In this document: positions 26,564 through 36,072 of the stretch, in pieces | Numbering within the stretch: the stretch's first letter is position 1 | Layout of the letters: each line of letters begins with the position of its first letter | The notes under the pieces: model-generated | The model's database searches: none | What the model was told of the DNA's origin: nothing | What the model saw: the letters and a program-made list of their open reading frames with translations, nothing else | NCBI GenBank assembly: GCA_007751255.1 | Contig: CP036296.1 | Location: 3,348,001-3,412,000, forward strand | Reading direction: 5' to 3' | DNA length: 64,000 nt | Source: Engelhardtia mirabilis | GTDB lineage: Bacteria; Planctomycetota; UBA1135; GCA-002686595 | Position numbers and translations under genes: made by a program

Positions 26564-28183
26564 ATGCAGCGCATGGATGCCCTGACGAGACCGACTTGGT
26601 TCTGGGTGGCTTCCCCCTGCGCCTTGGCCGTGGCCTTCACGGTCGCCAGGGGGCCCGCGGTCGCGGCGGACGAGGAAGCTCACCTCCCGGGGTTCGAGTC
26701 CATCGTCGAGGAGGACGTTCAGGCCCACCTGACCCTGCTCTGCAGCCCCTACCTGGAGGGCCGCGACAGCCCCAGCGAGGGCCTGAGCTTCACGGCGGAC
26801 TACATCGCCGGACTCCTGGGCCAGTGGGGCTTCGAGGGAGCCTTCGACGGGGGCTTCGTGCACGGCTACACCCGCGAGCTGCCAGGTCCCAACGCCGGCG
26901 GTTGCCGCCTGGGCGCGCGCGGCGAGGCGGGACTGGACGAGTTCAAGCTGGGCGTGGACTTCGTCCCGCTGCCGGCTGCCCTGGGCGAGGCCAAGGGCGA
27001 GCTCGTCTTCTGCGGCTACGGGATCGGTGTGCGCGGCTTCGACGAGGTGCGTGGCTTGCCGCTCAAGGGCAAGGTCGCGATCTTCGCCCACGGGGAGCCC
27101 CGCCATCCCAAGGCGCTGGACGGTCCAGAGCTGACCCCCGCGGCCAATGTCTATCGCAAGCTCGATCGACTGGCGGACGAGGGAGCGGTGGGGGCCCTGG
27201 TGGTCCGCCGCGACCCGCCGGCGGACGTGGAGCGGCCCGAGGGTTGGCCAGAGATGCAGCCGATGGGCTTTCGTCGCACCTGGGCCATCTGGAACGGCGA
27301 GCGGCCTGACGCCGAGCTCGACAGCTCGATCCCGGCCCTGGAGATCAGCGAGGCCGTGGCCCGCAAGCTGCTCGGGGACCTGTACGACCAGACCCTGGCC
27401 GAGATCGACGAGGGCGGCAAGCCGGTGCGGGTCGAGACACCGGAGGTCGAGATCGACCTGGCCGCCGACGTGGACCCGCGTCAGGAGGTCGAGTTGCCGA
27501 ACATCGTGGCGCGTCTGCACGGCACCGACGAGGCTCTGGCCGGCCAGGTGGTGATCCTGGGCGCGCACATGGACCACATCGGCGCCGACCCGCGCGGCCG
27601 CATCGGCACCGGCGCCGACGACAACGCCTCCGGTGTGTCGGCCCTGCTGGAGGTGGCCCAGGCCCTGTCCCTGTCGCGGCCGCGCAGGGACGTCATCGTG
27701 GCCGTGTTCTCCAGCGAGGAAGACGGGCTCTTGGGCAGTCGCGCCCTGGTCGATTCAATGCGCCGCGGGGTGCCGCTGGCGACCAGCGAGGCGGTCGCGA
27801 TGGTCAACCTCGACATGCTCGGCCGCGGCAGCGCCAAGTCCGTCAACGTGATCGGCAGCGACGAGTCGCGCGACCTCGACCGGCTGCTGACCCGCGCCAA
27901 GCGCTTCGAGAAGACGGGGCTGTCGAAGGTCATCACGGGCGAGGGGGCCGAGCTCTGGATGCGCTCGGATCACTACCCCTTCTTCGTGGCCGGGATCCCG
28001 GTTCTGTTCCTGTTCGAAGAAACTCCGATCTCGAACAACAAGGACTACCACACCTGGCGCGACACTCCCGACCTGGTAGACCCGGTCAAGATCGCGCGCT
28101 CGGCGCGACTGGCCTTCAATCTGATCTGGCTCCTGGGCGTGGAAGACGACGTCCCCGACCGTCCCGAGGATCAAACACGTTGA
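26564..28183 (+). CDS. secreted M28-family zinc aminopeptidase
   Basis: A 539-residue exported peptidase. The N-terminus has a signal-like hydrophobic stretch ending AVAADEE. A PA-type insert lies in the middle (ELVFCGYGI, LKGKVAIFAHGEPRH). The co-catalytic zinc ligands of M28 are visible: GAHMDHIG, GADDNASGVS, SSEEDGLLGS, NLDMLGRG and RSDHYPF. It should release N-terminal residues from peptides in the periplasm or outside. The ATG at 26564 is chosen because the longer frame upstream lies over the MBL gene. Its stop is followed by the S13 peptidase start at 2 bp, and the next junction also overlaps, so these three genes look like one operon. Confidence 0.88.
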   Translation: MQRMDALTRPTWFWVASPCALAVAFTVARGPAVAADEEAHLPGFESIVEEDVQAHLTLLCSPYLEGRDSPSEGLSFTADYIAGLLGQWGFEGAFDGGFVHGYTRELPGPNAGGCRLGARGEAGLDEFKLGVDFVPLPAALGEAKGELVFCGYGIGVRGFDEVRGLPLKGKVAIFAHGEPRHPKALDGPELTPAANVYRKLDRLADEGAVGALVVRRDPPADVERPEGWPEMQPMGFRRTWAIWNGERPDAELDSSIPALEISEAVARKLLGDLYDQTLAEIDEGGKPVRVETPEVEIDLAADVDPRQEVELPNIVARLHGTDEALAGQVVILGAHMDHIGADPRGRIGTGADDNASGVSALLEVAQALSLSRPRRDVIVAVFSSEEDGLLGSRALVDSMRRGVPLATSEAVAMVNLDMLGRGSAKSVNVIGSDESRDLDRLLTRAKRFEKTGLSKVITGEGAELWMRSDHYPFFVAGIPVLFLFEETPISNNKDYHTWRDTPDLVDPVKIARSARLAFNLIWLLGVEDDVPDRPEDQTR

Positions 28184-28185
28184 GC

Positions 28186-29922
28186 ATGCAGGCAGTCAGA
28201 CGGTGTGGCGCGGTCGATTGGCGACTGACGGCCGCCTTCATCGGGGGCGTGGTCTTCGCCGTCGTTCTGGGGTTGGGCTTCGACGGTCTGACGCCGAACG
28301 AGCCCGTGGGCGCCACCGATCGCGCGCGGCTCGAGGTCGGAGCAGCAGAGCAACTGTCGCAGTCGGGCACAGGTCCGCTGAGCCCGGACGACCTCGCCAT
28401 CGACGATGGAGCGGACGGCACGCCCGGTGGCGGGGGCGATGCGCCCGACGACCTGCTCCCTGGCCGCCAGACCAGGGGGCGCTGGACTCCCGCGCGCGAG
28501 GCGATCGACCCCAGGCTCCAGGCCCTGCTCGATCGTGAGGCCGACGGCGCTCTCGATTCCGTTGCGAAGGCCTCGGGCGGCAAGGCGGGGCGCTCGGATT
28601 GCCTGGTGTCCTTCCTGGCCGTGGACCTCGAATCGGGAGCGGTGGTCGCGAGCCGGGCACCCGACCGGTCCATGGCGCCCGCTTCCAACCTGAAGTTGGT
28701 CACGACCCTCTCGGCGCTGCACGTGTTGGGTCCCGATTGGCGCTTCCGGACCCCCGTCGAGGCGGCGGGGCCGCTCAACGCCGGCGTGCTCGGCGGCGAC
28801 CTCGTGGTCCGCGCGGGCGGCGATCCGCTGTTCCGCGACGGCGACCCCGACTACGCCCGCGGTCGCCTGGCCCAGTTGGCGGGCAGCCTTGCGGAGGCCG
28901 GGTTGCGGCGCGTGGACGGGGCCCTGGTGTTGGACCTGGGCAGCTTCGCGCCTGTCGGGCCGGCCCCCGGTTGGCCCACGTCGTCCGCCAGTTGGACCGG
29001 CTCCTACGGCTACGTGGCGGGACTGACCGCCAACGCGGGCCTGGTCGACATCGCCTTCGAGGCCCTGGCGGGCGGTCGCACCCAGACCACCATCGCCCCC
29101 AGCCCGACGGGGCTGCGCGAGGAGTCGAACGTGGCTTCGACCTCGCAGACGGTCAACGACGTGCAGATCGGGCTCTACGACTCGAGCGGACGACTGGTGC
29201 TCAAGGGCGAGCTGGGCCCGCCCGGCCGCAGCTTCGAGCGCGACATCCGCCACCCGAACCCCCCGGCCCTGTTTGCGGCCCTCTTCCTGCGCGCCCTGGC
29301 GGACCGGGGCATTGACGTGCGCGACGGATTCCGCGAGGCGCGGGGCGTCGCTCCCGGACGGGAGTTGGCCGCCCTCGAGACCCCTTGGATCGACCTGATC
29401 ACGCCCATCAACCAGGACTCGGTCAATCCGGTGGCGGATGCGGTGTTCCTGGCCATGGGCGGAGCCACCAGCGGCCAATGGACCCGCGAGGCCGCCCGGT
29501 CGGCGGTGGCCGGGGCCCTGACGGACCTGGGCATCGACCCGCGGGGCCTGCACCAGGTGGGCGGCTCGGGCCTCAGTCGCGACAACCGCATCTCGCCCCG
29601 GATGGTCGTCGAGCTACTGCGAGCGGCCCTCGCCCAACCTCCCTCGGTCAGGCAGCGCTTCCTCGATTCCCTCGCCGTGGCCGGGCAGTCCGGGACCCTC
29701 GAAGATCGAATGGGCGGTACCGCCGCCAGTGGCCGACTGCGCGGCAAGACCGGGTTCATCCAAGGCGCCAGCGCCCTGTCGGGCTACGTCGAGACCCTCG
29801 GCGGTCGCCAACTGGTCTTCTCGATCGTGGTCGAGTACCCGCGTCTTGGTGGACTCAACAACTCGGTCTGGAAGCCGATGCACGACAGCATCGGGGCACA
29901 CCTGGCCCAGTGGAGCCCGTGA
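28186..29922 (+). CDS. dacB: D-alanyl-D-alanine carboxypeptidase/endopeptidase, S13 family
   Basis: PBP4-type enzyme that trims or cleaves peptidoglycan cross-links in the periplasm. Catalytic motifs are S167-NLK (SxxK, in APASNLKLVTTLSAL), the SxN-type segment in GGSGLSRDNRISP, and GKTGFIQG (KTG). An N-terminal membrane/signal segment (FIGGVVFAVVLGLGF, residues 17-31) and a low-complexity acidic linker precede the catalytic part. At 578 residues it is longer than E. coli PBP4 (477) because of the linker. Its presence supports a peptidoglycan-containing cell wall. Its stop overlaps the next start (TGATG). Confidence 0.9.
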   Translation: MQAVRRCGAVDWRLTAAFIGGVVFAVVLGLGFDGLTPNEPVGATDRARLEVGAAEQLSQSGTGPLSPDDLAIDDGADGTPGGGGDAPDDLLPGRQTRGRWTPAREAIDPRLQALLDREADGALDSVAKASGGKAGRSDCLVSFLAVDLESGAVVASRAPDRSMAPASNLKLVTTLSALHVLGPDWRFRTPVEAAGPLNAGVLGGDLVVRAGGDPLFRDGDPDYARGRLAQLAGSLAEAGLRRVDGALVLDLGSFAPVGPAPGWPTSSASWTGSYGYVAGLTANAGLVDIAFEALAGGRTQTTIAPSPTGLREESNVASTSQTVNDVQIGLYDSSGRLVLKGELGPPGRSFERDIRHPNPPALFAALFLRALADRGIDVRDGFREARGVAPGRELAALETPWIDLITPINQDSVNPVADAVFLAMGGATSGQWTREAARSAVAGALTDLGIDPRGLHQVGGSGLSRDNRISPRMVVELLRAALAQPPSVRQRFLDSLAVAGQSGTLEDRMGGTAASGRLRGKTGFIQGASALSGYVETLGGRQLVFSIVVEYPRLGGLNNSVWKPMHDSIGAHLAQWSP

Positions 29923-30743
29923 TGGGGCGGCTCGGGCCGGATCTGACCACGCCCGAGGGGCGGCTCGAGGTCGCGCACGCGGCGGCCGAGTTCGCCCGCG
30001 AGGCCGGCGCGTTGCAGCTCGCCCGCCTGGGACAGTTGCGCGCCGGTGAGGTGCGCTCCAAGTCGGCGCGGCGCGACCTGGTGACCGAGGTCGATCTGGA
30101 ATGCGAGCGACTACTGGTGGAACGTTTGCGCGAGCACTTCCCGGGTCACGCCATCGAGGCCGAGGAGGAGGTGCGCGACGCACGCGACGAGGAGCGGCCG
30201 CGCTGGTTCGTCGATCCGCTGGACGGGACCGTCAACTTCATCCACGAGCTGCCCGCCTTCGCCGTTTCGATGGGGCTGTTCGTCGGCCGGCGCCCGCTCG
30301 CGGCCGTGGTCCACGCGCCGCGTCTCGCCGAGACGTTCGTTGCCGCCGAGGGAGCCGGTGCGACCCTCAACGGCCAGCGGATTCGGGTCTCCGACACCAC
30401 CGAGTTGGCCGACGCGATCGTCGCCACGGGCTTTCCCTACCGCCGCAACGAGCTGCCCAACAACAACCTCTCCAACTTCGACCGGTTGTTCCTGGAGGTG
30501 CGCGGGCTGCGCCGCATGGGCTCTGCCGCCATCGACCTGGCCTACACCGCCGCCGGGCGCATCGACGCCTATTGGGAGCTCCACCTGGGTCCCCACGACA
30601 TGGCCGCTGGGGCGCTCTTGGTGCGCGAGGCGGGGGGGCTCGTGACGGATGTGGACGGGGGCGACGATTGGCTGCGCAGCGGCGCTGTCGTGGCGGGACC
30701 CGAATCCCTGCATCGGGCGCTGGTGGCTCTGGTCGAGGGGTGA
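29922..30743 (+). CDS. inositol monophosphatase-family protein
   Basis: A 273-residue Mg-dependent phosphatase of the IMPase/SuhB fold. Metal-site motifs are EAEEEVR (Glu of motif 1), DPLDGTVNF (motif 2) and GPHDMAAGALLVREAGG (motif 3). The usual Trp before Asp in motif 3 is His here. Substrates of the family include inositol-1-phosphate, histidinol-phosphate and NADP, and the sequence alone does not decide. It overlaps the S13 peptidase stop by one base, so it is translationally coupled to cell-wall genes. Confidence 0.9.
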   Translation: MGRLGPDLTTPEGRLEVAHAAAEFAREAGALQLARLGQLRAGEVRSKSARRDLVTEVDLECERLLVERLREHFPGHAIEAEEEVRDARDEERPRWFVDPLDGTVNFIHELPAFAVSMGLFVGRRPLAAVVHAPRLAETFVAAEGAGATLNGQRIRVSDTTELADAIVATGFPYRRNELPNNNLSNFDRLFLEVRGLRRMGSAAIDLAYTAAGRIDAYWELHLGPHDMAAGALLVREAGGLVTDVDGGDDWLRSGAVVAGPESLHRALVALVEG

Positions 30744-30869
30744 GCGCAGGGGGGCTGGGGTCCCCTCGACCCGCCAGGGAGAGATCGGGGTTCGTGCTCA
30801 AGCTGTCGAGGTGCGCCGCACGAAGACAGACCAGCACACCGACCCGGCGCACCGCCGGAAAGCCTCCCC

Positions 30870-31691
30870 ATGCACTCCGACATCTCCACAGATCACGAGG
30901 AACTCATCGCCTCCGGCCGAGTCCTCGCCAAGCGCCTCGAGTCGCTGCGCCACGCGGCCAAGACGCGGGTCGCCTCCCAAGAGTTCCAGGATGCCGTCGA
31001 GGGCGCGGTGGCCGCGCTCGAGCGCGGGCTTGGCCTGCTCGGTGAGGATCTGGAGAGCACCCTCAACTGTCCCCACGGTTCGACGGTGATCGCCCAGCGC
31101 ATGTTGGCCGCAGTCACCATGGCCACGGACGAGCCCGGCACGTCCCTGGGCGCCGACGAGGACGCTGCGGGTGATTGGTCGGCCGGCGTAAGTGGGCAGG
31201 CCGCGTTGTCCGGCACCACCGAGATGCTCTCGATGGCGGACTTGCTGGAGCTGCTCGGCTCGTTGCAGAAGACCGGCGAACTCGAGGTGCAGACCGAGAA
31301 GGAGACGATCACCATCGAGCTGCGAGCCGGCAAGCTGGTGCACGCGATGACCAACCACACGCCAGCAGGCGAGCGGTTGGGCGAGATCCTCGTCAAACTC
31401 GGCTACGTCACCGAGACCCACCTGGAGGCGTTCGCGCGCGGCTTCGTGGGCACCGGTCGCAAGCTCGGTGAGGTCCTGGAGAGCGGCTCCCTGGTCACCG
31501 CCGACCAGCTCGCGACGGCCTTGGCCGAACAGATCCAACAATTGTTCGTGCGACTCTATTCGTCCTCCCATGCTCGCTTCGTCTTCAAGTCCAAGGACGT
31601 GAACGGCGGCGGGAATCAGAAGGTCGAGATCGGTCTGCGGAAACTGCTCTTCGAGAGTGCCCGGATCAGCGACGAGCAATCGTACGGCTGA
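30870..31691 (+). CDS. DUF4388 (PATAN-like) regulatory protein with GspE-N-like domain
   Basis: A 273-residue soluble protein. The first 100 residues are helical (KRLESLRHAAKTRVA). Residues 118-160 match DUF4388: MLSMADLLELLGSLQKTGELEV, then ITIELRAGKLVHAMT. A GspE N-terminal/MshEN-like segment follows (LGEILVKLGYVTETHLEAFARG), then a second similar helix pair. Such proteins are linked to gliding, c-di-GMP or two-component signalling in Myxococcota and Planctomycetota. No kinase or motor gene is adjacent; the DUF4253-like gene starts 44 bp later. Confidence 0.75.
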   Translation: MHSDISTDHEELIASGRVLAKRLESLRHAAKTRVASQEFQDAVEGAVAALERGLGLLGEDLESTLNCPHGSTVIAQRMLAAVTMATDEPGTSLGADEDAAGDWSAGVSGQAALSGTTEMLSMADLLELLGSLQKTGELEVQTEKETITIELRAGKLVHAMTNHTPAGERLGEILVKLGYVTETHLEAFARGFVGTGRKLGEVLESGSLVTADQLATALAEQIQQLFVRLYSSSHARFVFKSKDVNGGGNQKVEIGLRKLLFESARISDEQSYG

Positions 31692-31734
31692 TCCCCCGTC
31701 GTCGTCCCCGCCCCAGCGGCCAGCAGCTCCCCGA

Positions 31735-32829
31735 TTGAATTCCAACACCTATCGAGTTGTCTGCCCTTGCCAAGTGCGCGGAGCCGACCCGCAGAGCCTG
31801 AACGCAGTCCTCGCAGAGGCCGGTGTGGTGTCGGCGGCGTCCGACCTGTTGGGCACCAACTACGAGCGGCGGGGCGACGAGGAGCATTTGACCTTCCTGG
31901 TTTCCGCCGGCGATCTCGATGACGCCGTGGCGCGGGCGAAGTCGCTCGCGGTGGAGGTCCTGGCGCTGATCGAAGAACGCTTCGGCCCAGGGACCCTGGA
32001 GTTCGAGGACGATCAGGTCATGACCCACACGGAGCTCCTCGGTAGGGGCCTCGTGGCGTCCGATCTCGGTAGCCTGCTCGACCGCATCGAGGAGGGTCCC
32101 CAGTGGACGATCGAGCGACCCTCGGCCCAACTGATTCGGCGCGTCCGCACGGCGATTGGCTCAGCCAGTCCGAAGTCTGGCAGCATGCGCGTGCGCCTGG
32201 GCCGCGTCTGGACGCCCTGTGAGCCGCGACCCGAGGGAAGTCCGGCCTGGCGCATGCGGTCGGGGAGGGACGTCGGTCTGCCCCGAACAGCCGAGCTGGC
32301 CACGATCGCCGGAGTGCGCTTCGAAGTTGCGCGCGAGGGAGTGGCCGAGTTCACCGCGATCCTGCAGCTGCGCTGCCAGGGGACCGGTTGGACCGCCGTC
32401 TGCCACGTAGGCGTCCTGGAGGAATGGCTGGGGCGACGGGGCTTCGCCACGACCCGTCGGCATGGCCACGGCGAGGCCAGCGTGATGTTCCTTCCTGTGG
32501 CCGACCCGCTCGACCTGCTCTGGTTCCAAGGGACCAGCGGAGCCAGCGCTGGGCTCGGAACCGACGAACTGGTGGGTCGCTTGCGGGCCTGGCGCCCGCG
32601 CTGCGACATGGCGATCGTCGACGCGGGCGAGTCGGCGCTCACGCTCTACTTCCACCGACTGCCCGAGGACCTGACGGCATTCGCGGCGGAGATGGTCGTT
32701 CTGTGCCCCGGCGCGAGTGCGGCGGACTTCTCGGGCCAGGCGATCGGACCTCCCGCCCTCGAGAACTCGTTCCAGGACCTGGCCCGAGCCCTACAGCAGC
32801 GTCGCTGCTTGCGACTCGTCTGGGACTGA
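31735..32829 (+). CDS. two-domain protein with DUF4253-like C-terminus
   Basis: A 364-residue soluble protein if translation begins at TTG 31735 (MNSNTYRVVCPCQVRG); a GTG at 31657 would overlap the previous gene and add a disordered lead. Residues 1-90 look like a compact alpha/beta domain (VVCPCQVRGADPQSLNAVL, LTFLVSAGDLDDAVARAK). The C-terminal 120 residues resemble DUF4253: FQGTSGAS, LVGRLRAWRPRCDMAIVDAG, LYFHRLPEDLTAFAAEMVV, LCPGA. Function is unknown. It probably shares an operon with the DUF4388 gene and ends at a bidirectional hairpin. Confidence 0.6.
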   Translation: MNSNTYRVVCPCQVRGADPQSLNAVLAEAGVVSAASDLLGTNYERRGDEEHLTFLVSAGDLDDAVARAKSLAVEVLALIEERFGPGTLEFEDDQVMTHTELLGRGLVASDLGSLLDRIEEGPQWTIERPSAQLIRRVRTAIGSASPKSGSMRVRLGRVWTPCEPRPEGSPAWRMRSGRDVGLPRTAELATIAGVRFEVAREGVAEFTAILQLRCQGTGWTAVCHVGVLEEWLGRRGFATTRRHGHGEASVMFLPVADPLDLLWFQGTSGASAGLGTDELVGRLRAWRPRCDMAIVDAGESALTLYFHRLPEDLTAFAAEMVVLCPGASAADFSGQAIGPPALENSFQDLARALQQRRCLRLVWD

Positions 32830-32832
32830 TCG

Positions 32833-32866
32833 CCACGTACGCCCACCCGCGGGCGGGCGCACGTGG
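32833..32866. terminator. bidirectional hairpin terminator
   Basis: CCACGT...ACGTGG flanks a second stem of about 9 bp (GCCCACCCG pairing with CGGGCGGGC, one mismatch). It sits in the 49-bp spacer between the convergent DUF4253-like and IPT/TIG genes. No U-tract is visible. Confidence 0.55.
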
Positions 32867-32878
32867 TCGGGTCCGCCG

Positions 32879-33733
32879 CTACTGCAACAGCGTCGACGCT
32901 CGGTTGACGAGCTGCACGTCCAGGGGCGCCAGGCTCTGCACGGCGATGCTCTGGAAGTGCAGGAACAGTCCGCTCAGGCCCGGGTCGTCGGGAATCGTCG
33001 CCCGGGTCACCACGATTCCGTCCGGCGCCGGGTAGGGCTGGATGAAGATCAGTGGAATCAACGGTGCCGGGCCGATCAGCAAGTTGCCGTAGGGCGGCAG
33101 GGGCAGGTTGGTGACGAAGGGCGAGGCGTACATGTCGAAGAAGCCTCCGGGCGCGCCATAGTTGGCGAGCTCGATCTCGCCCGTGCGGTAGGCCACGGGA
33201 GACGAAGTCACCGCGGGCGTGTGGACGAATCCGCCGCCCAGGGACGCCGTGCCCAGGGACGTACTGAGCAGTAGGTCTGCGGGTCCGTTGGCACCAGCGG
33301 GCACCGTCGCCGTGACGGTCGAATCGGACAGGACGACCAGACCTGCGAGGGGTGAACCGTCGAGACTCGCGACGACCGGAGCCGCAAGTCCACCGCGATC
33401 CAGGTGGATCCCGCACAGGGTCACGACCGTCCCGCCCGACTTCGGCCCGAAGGGCGGTTCGACCGCGAAGACCGCGGGCTGGTCGGTCGCCAGCGGATCG
33501 GTCAGGGTCAAGGAACCGAGCTGCGCGCCGAAGCCGGGCGAGGCCAGGCCCGACGACGGTTCGAGCGCGGGCTGGTCGAGGATGGCCGCGAAGCCGATCG
33601 AACAGGTTCCCGCGCCACCGCCGTCGAGGGCGAGGGTCTCGAGGCGGAAGCCCGCGCTGCTCGCGAGCTGCGCTTGGGCGAGCGGCGCGCTGGCGACGGC
33701 CAGGGCCGCCCAACCGAGTCTGGACCCGATCAT
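32879..33733 (-). CDS. secreted IPT/TIG-domain protein
   Basis: A 284-residue exported protein: cleavable signal peptide ending [10 protein letters not shown], then a beta-rich N-terminal part, then an IPT/TIG immunoglobulin-like domain ([46 protein letters not shown]). The last 90 residues ([43 protein letters not shown]) form another beta-domain, similar in style to the C-terminal modules of other secreted proteins in this window. Its start overlaps the stop of the collagen-like gene (ATGA), so the two are translationally coupled and probably make parts of one surface structure. Confidence 0.7.
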   Translation of the reverse strand: MIGSRLGWAALAVASAPLAQAQLASSAGFRLETLALDGGGAGTCSIGFAAILDQPALEPSSGLASPGFGAQLGSLTLTDPLATDQPAVFAVEPPFGPKSGGTVVTLCGIHLDRGGLAAPVVASLDGSPLAGLVVLSDSTVTATVPAGANGPADLLLSTSLGTASLGGGFVHTPAVTSSPVAYRTGEIELANYGAPGGFFDMYASPFVTNLPLPPYGNLLIGPAPLIPLIFIQPYPAPDGIVVTRATIPDDPGLSGLFLHFQSIAVQSLAPLDVQLVNRASTLLQ

Positions 33734-35892
33734 CGCTCGATCTCCGAGAGGACCCGCCGCAGGGGCGACTGGTCGGGATCGACGAGCTGCCAGCCCATGG
33801 CCGCCGCGGTGTCCTCGTTGGGAGTCAAGTCGGGGTTGAGGATCCCGTTCTCGATCAGGATCGCTCGCAGGCCCTCGGGATACTGCGTTCCGAACCGAAC
33901 ACCACGCACCAGCGGGATGTAGGCGCGGTTGACGCCGATCGTCTCGATCTGCTCGAAGCCGCGGCGCTTGCCCTGGACGAAGTAGTCGACCGAGACGTCG
34001 GCGGAGCCTCGGACCACGATCTTGTCGAGGCCCTTGGACTCGACCCAGACCAACGCCGGACCGCCGACGGGGGTGACCTGCACGGTCAGACCATCGGCGT
34101 TGCTGGCCAGGCGGAAGTCCTCGGGCACCTCGATCTCGAGCGCTCCGGCGGTGATCTGCGCGGAGCCGCGGAAGTAGGTGCCGGCCTCGTTGCCCTCGAG
34201 AGCCACGAAGCGCAGCTCCCGCGAGGGATCGCTCGGGTGCGGCTGGATGAAGTACTTGGCACCCGTGCCTCCGAAGTCACCGACGGAGAAGACTCCGAAG
34301 CCGGAGGGCGAGAGGACCTCCCCGCGCACACCGGTGGTCGCGCCGCTGCCGAAGAGCGAGACCCCCTGGACGCCGACGCCCGAGGGCGAGGTCGTCTGAC
34401 CGGAGACGCCGTAGGTCGGTCCCGAAGTGCCGTCGGCGACGCCGAGCACCGCGGTGCCGAGCGCTGCACTCGAGTGGCCCTCGACCCCGAAGCCGAGGGG
34501 CGGCGCCTCGCCGAAGACTCCGTCGGGGAAGCTGATGGTGCCGCTGATGACGGTCGAACCGTCGATCAGATTGGGCCCAGCGGGACCGGGCGCGCCTGCT
34601 GGACCGGCGGGGCCGGTGGCGCCCGCGGGTCCGGTCGCGCCGTCGTTGCCCGGCAGGCCCTGGGGACCCTGGGGACCCTGGGGACCCTGGGGACCCGTCG
34701 TGCCGGCCGGACCCGTGGCGCCCATGGGACCGGTCGCTCCATCGGCGCCGTCGTTGCCCGGGAGGCCTTGGGGACCCGTCGGGCCCGCGGGTCCCGTTGC
34801 ACCGATCGGCCCGGTGGCGCCGTCGGCGCCATCATTCCCGGGCAGGCCCTGGGGTCCCTGCGCGCCCGTGGGACCGGCGGGACCCGTCATTCCGGCGGGG
34901 CCGGTAGCGCCGTCCGCGCCAGGTAGCCCCTGCGGACCTTGGGGCCCTTGGGGACCCGCAGGTCCGATCGGACCCGTCGCGCCGGTGGGGCCTGTGGCGC
35001 CCGCCGCCCCATCGGCTCCGTCGTTGCCCGGGAGGCCTTGGGGACCCTGTGGACCTGTAGGACCCGCTGGACCGGTTGCGCCGATGGCTCCATCCGCGCC
35101 GTCGTTTCCGGGCAGACCCTGTGGGCCAGTCGGGCCTGCGGGACCGGTCGCGCCCTGTGGTCCCGTCGACCCGTCGAGGCCGTCGGCGCCCGACGGGCCT
35201 TGGAGCCCCTGAGGTCCCTGAGGTCCGATCGCGCCGTCGTTGCCGGGCAGGCCCTGATCACCCTGGGGTCCTTGGGGACCTGTCGGGCCCACCGGACCGA
35301 TCGGACCCACGGGCCCCTCCGGACCCACGATCCCGCCGCTGCCGACCCACTGGCCGGTCGAATCGATCACCGTCGCGCCACCCACCGACACGGAGTTGGG
35401 CGTGATGTCACCCACGACGTTGTCGGCCACGAGTGCGAACGGGACGGAACCCACGCGAACACGCGGCGACATCTCGGGATCGGTTCCGACCTGCAGCGCA
35501 ACGAAGCGAGTGCTTCCCGCGAAGGCCGCCGGCACCAGTGGCGTGCCGTCGCCGAGCAGTAGGTCGACGAGCCCATTGAGAGCGGTCGCGCTGTTGGCTT
35601 CGGACCACAGGAGCGTGCCTCCGATGGCCGCGTCGTACAGCCGTACTTCGACGTCGACGGCGCCATTCAGCGGCACGCCGCCCGCATCGGAGAGACGCAC
35701 TTGCAGGTGCAGCAACTGCGGTGGCGCGGTCTGGAGCGCGACCGCTGCAGTCGCTGCTGCGGAGTTCGGCGCAGACACTACCCATGCCGCGGACACGAGG
35801 GCCGTCGGCAGGAGCACCGTAGGCAGCATGACCGCGGGAGCGAGAAACGGCGGGAAGGCCACGATCAGGGCCGGGAGCAGGCCAAGCTTCAT
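33730..35892 (-). CDS. secreted collagen-like triple-helix protein
   Basis: A 720-residue exported protein. A signal-like hydrophobic N-terminus ([13 protein letters not shown]) leads to a beta-domain of about 110 residues ([42 protein letters not shown]) similar to domains that precede tail-fibre-like repeats. Then come 84 uninterrupted Gly-X-Y triplets (34570-35325). A Gly-rich repeat region follows ([17 protein letters not shown]). The C-terminal module has [17 protein letters not shown] and [19 protein letters not shown], a pattern that follows fibre-like repeats in secreted Bacteroidota and Planctomycetota proteins. It should form a trimeric filament. It is divergent from the VCBS gene and coupled to the IPT/TIG gene. 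Confidence 0.85.
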   Translation of the reverse strand: MKLGLLPALIVAFPPFLAPAVMLPTVLLPTALVSAAWVVSAPNSAAATAAVALQTAPPQLLHLQVRLSDAGGVPLNGAVDVEVRLYDAAIGGTLLWSEANSATALNGLVDLLLGDGTPLVPAAFAGSTRFVALQVGTDPEMSPRVRVGSVPFALVADNVVGDITPNSVSVGGATVIDSTGQWVGSGGIVGPEGPVGPIGPVGPTGPQGPQGDQGLPGNDGAIGPQGPQGLQGPSGADGLDGSTGPQGATGPAGPTGPQGLPGNDGADGAIGATGPAGPTGPQGPQGLPGNDGADGAAGATGPTGATGPIGPAGPQGPQGPQGLPGADGATGPAGMTGPAGPTGAQGPQGLPGNDGADGATGPIGATGPAGPTGPQGLPGNDGADGATGPMGATGPAGTTGPQGPQGPQGPQGLPGNDGATGPAGATGPAGPAGAPGPAGPNLIDGSTVISGTISFPDGVFGEAPPLGFGVEGHSSAALGTAVLGVADGTSGPTYGVSGQTTSPSGVGVQGVSLFGSGATTGVRGEVLSPSGFGVFSVGDFGGTGAKYFIQPHPSDPSRELRFVALEGNEAGTYFRGSAQITAGALEIEVPEDFRLASNADGLTVQVTPVGGPALVWVESKGLDKIVVRGSADVSVDYFVQGKRRGFEQIETIGVNRAYIPLVRGVRFGTQYPEGLRAILIENGILNPDLTPNEDTAAAMGWQLVDPDQSPLRRVLSEIER
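34570..35325 (-). repeat. collagen-like Gly-X-Y repeat tract (84 triplets)
   Basis: 252 codons in perfect GXY periodicity. A longer motif GLPGNDGA(D/T)GATGP recurs: GLPGND appears six times and GLPGAD once, so the tract grew by duplication of blocks of about 9-20 triplets. X is mostly Pro, Y mostly Thr, Gln, Ala or Asp. Bacterial collagens of this type are stable without hydroxyproline. Confidence 0.97.
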
Positions 35893-36016
35893 GGGGACAG
35901 CCTTCGGCTGGTCGGGGGGGGAGATGGGGGAGCGGGCATCGACGATCCGAGCGGAACGCGGATGAACCCAACGGGGGGACGAATCCGATTGCCTTACCCG
36001 TTCCCCCCAACCTACC

Positions 36017-36022
36017 CATAAT
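36017..36022 (+). promoter_or_regulatory. -10-like element for VCBS-repeat gene
   Basis: CATAAT followed by CTGG, 50 nt before the ATG, in the 180-bp region between the divergent collagen-like and VCBS genes. TTGCCT at 35990-35995 is 21 nt away, too far to be a standard -35. Confidence 0.35.
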
Positions 36023-36072
36023 CTGGATTCCTGCCCGACACCCCGCTCACTCCCCCCCTGAAGCGTCCCGTC

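Noticed and set aside
33352-34926. Long plus-strand ORF opposite the collagen-like gene
   Set aside because: Its repetitive composition is the reverse complement of the GXY codons. No domain or start context supports it.
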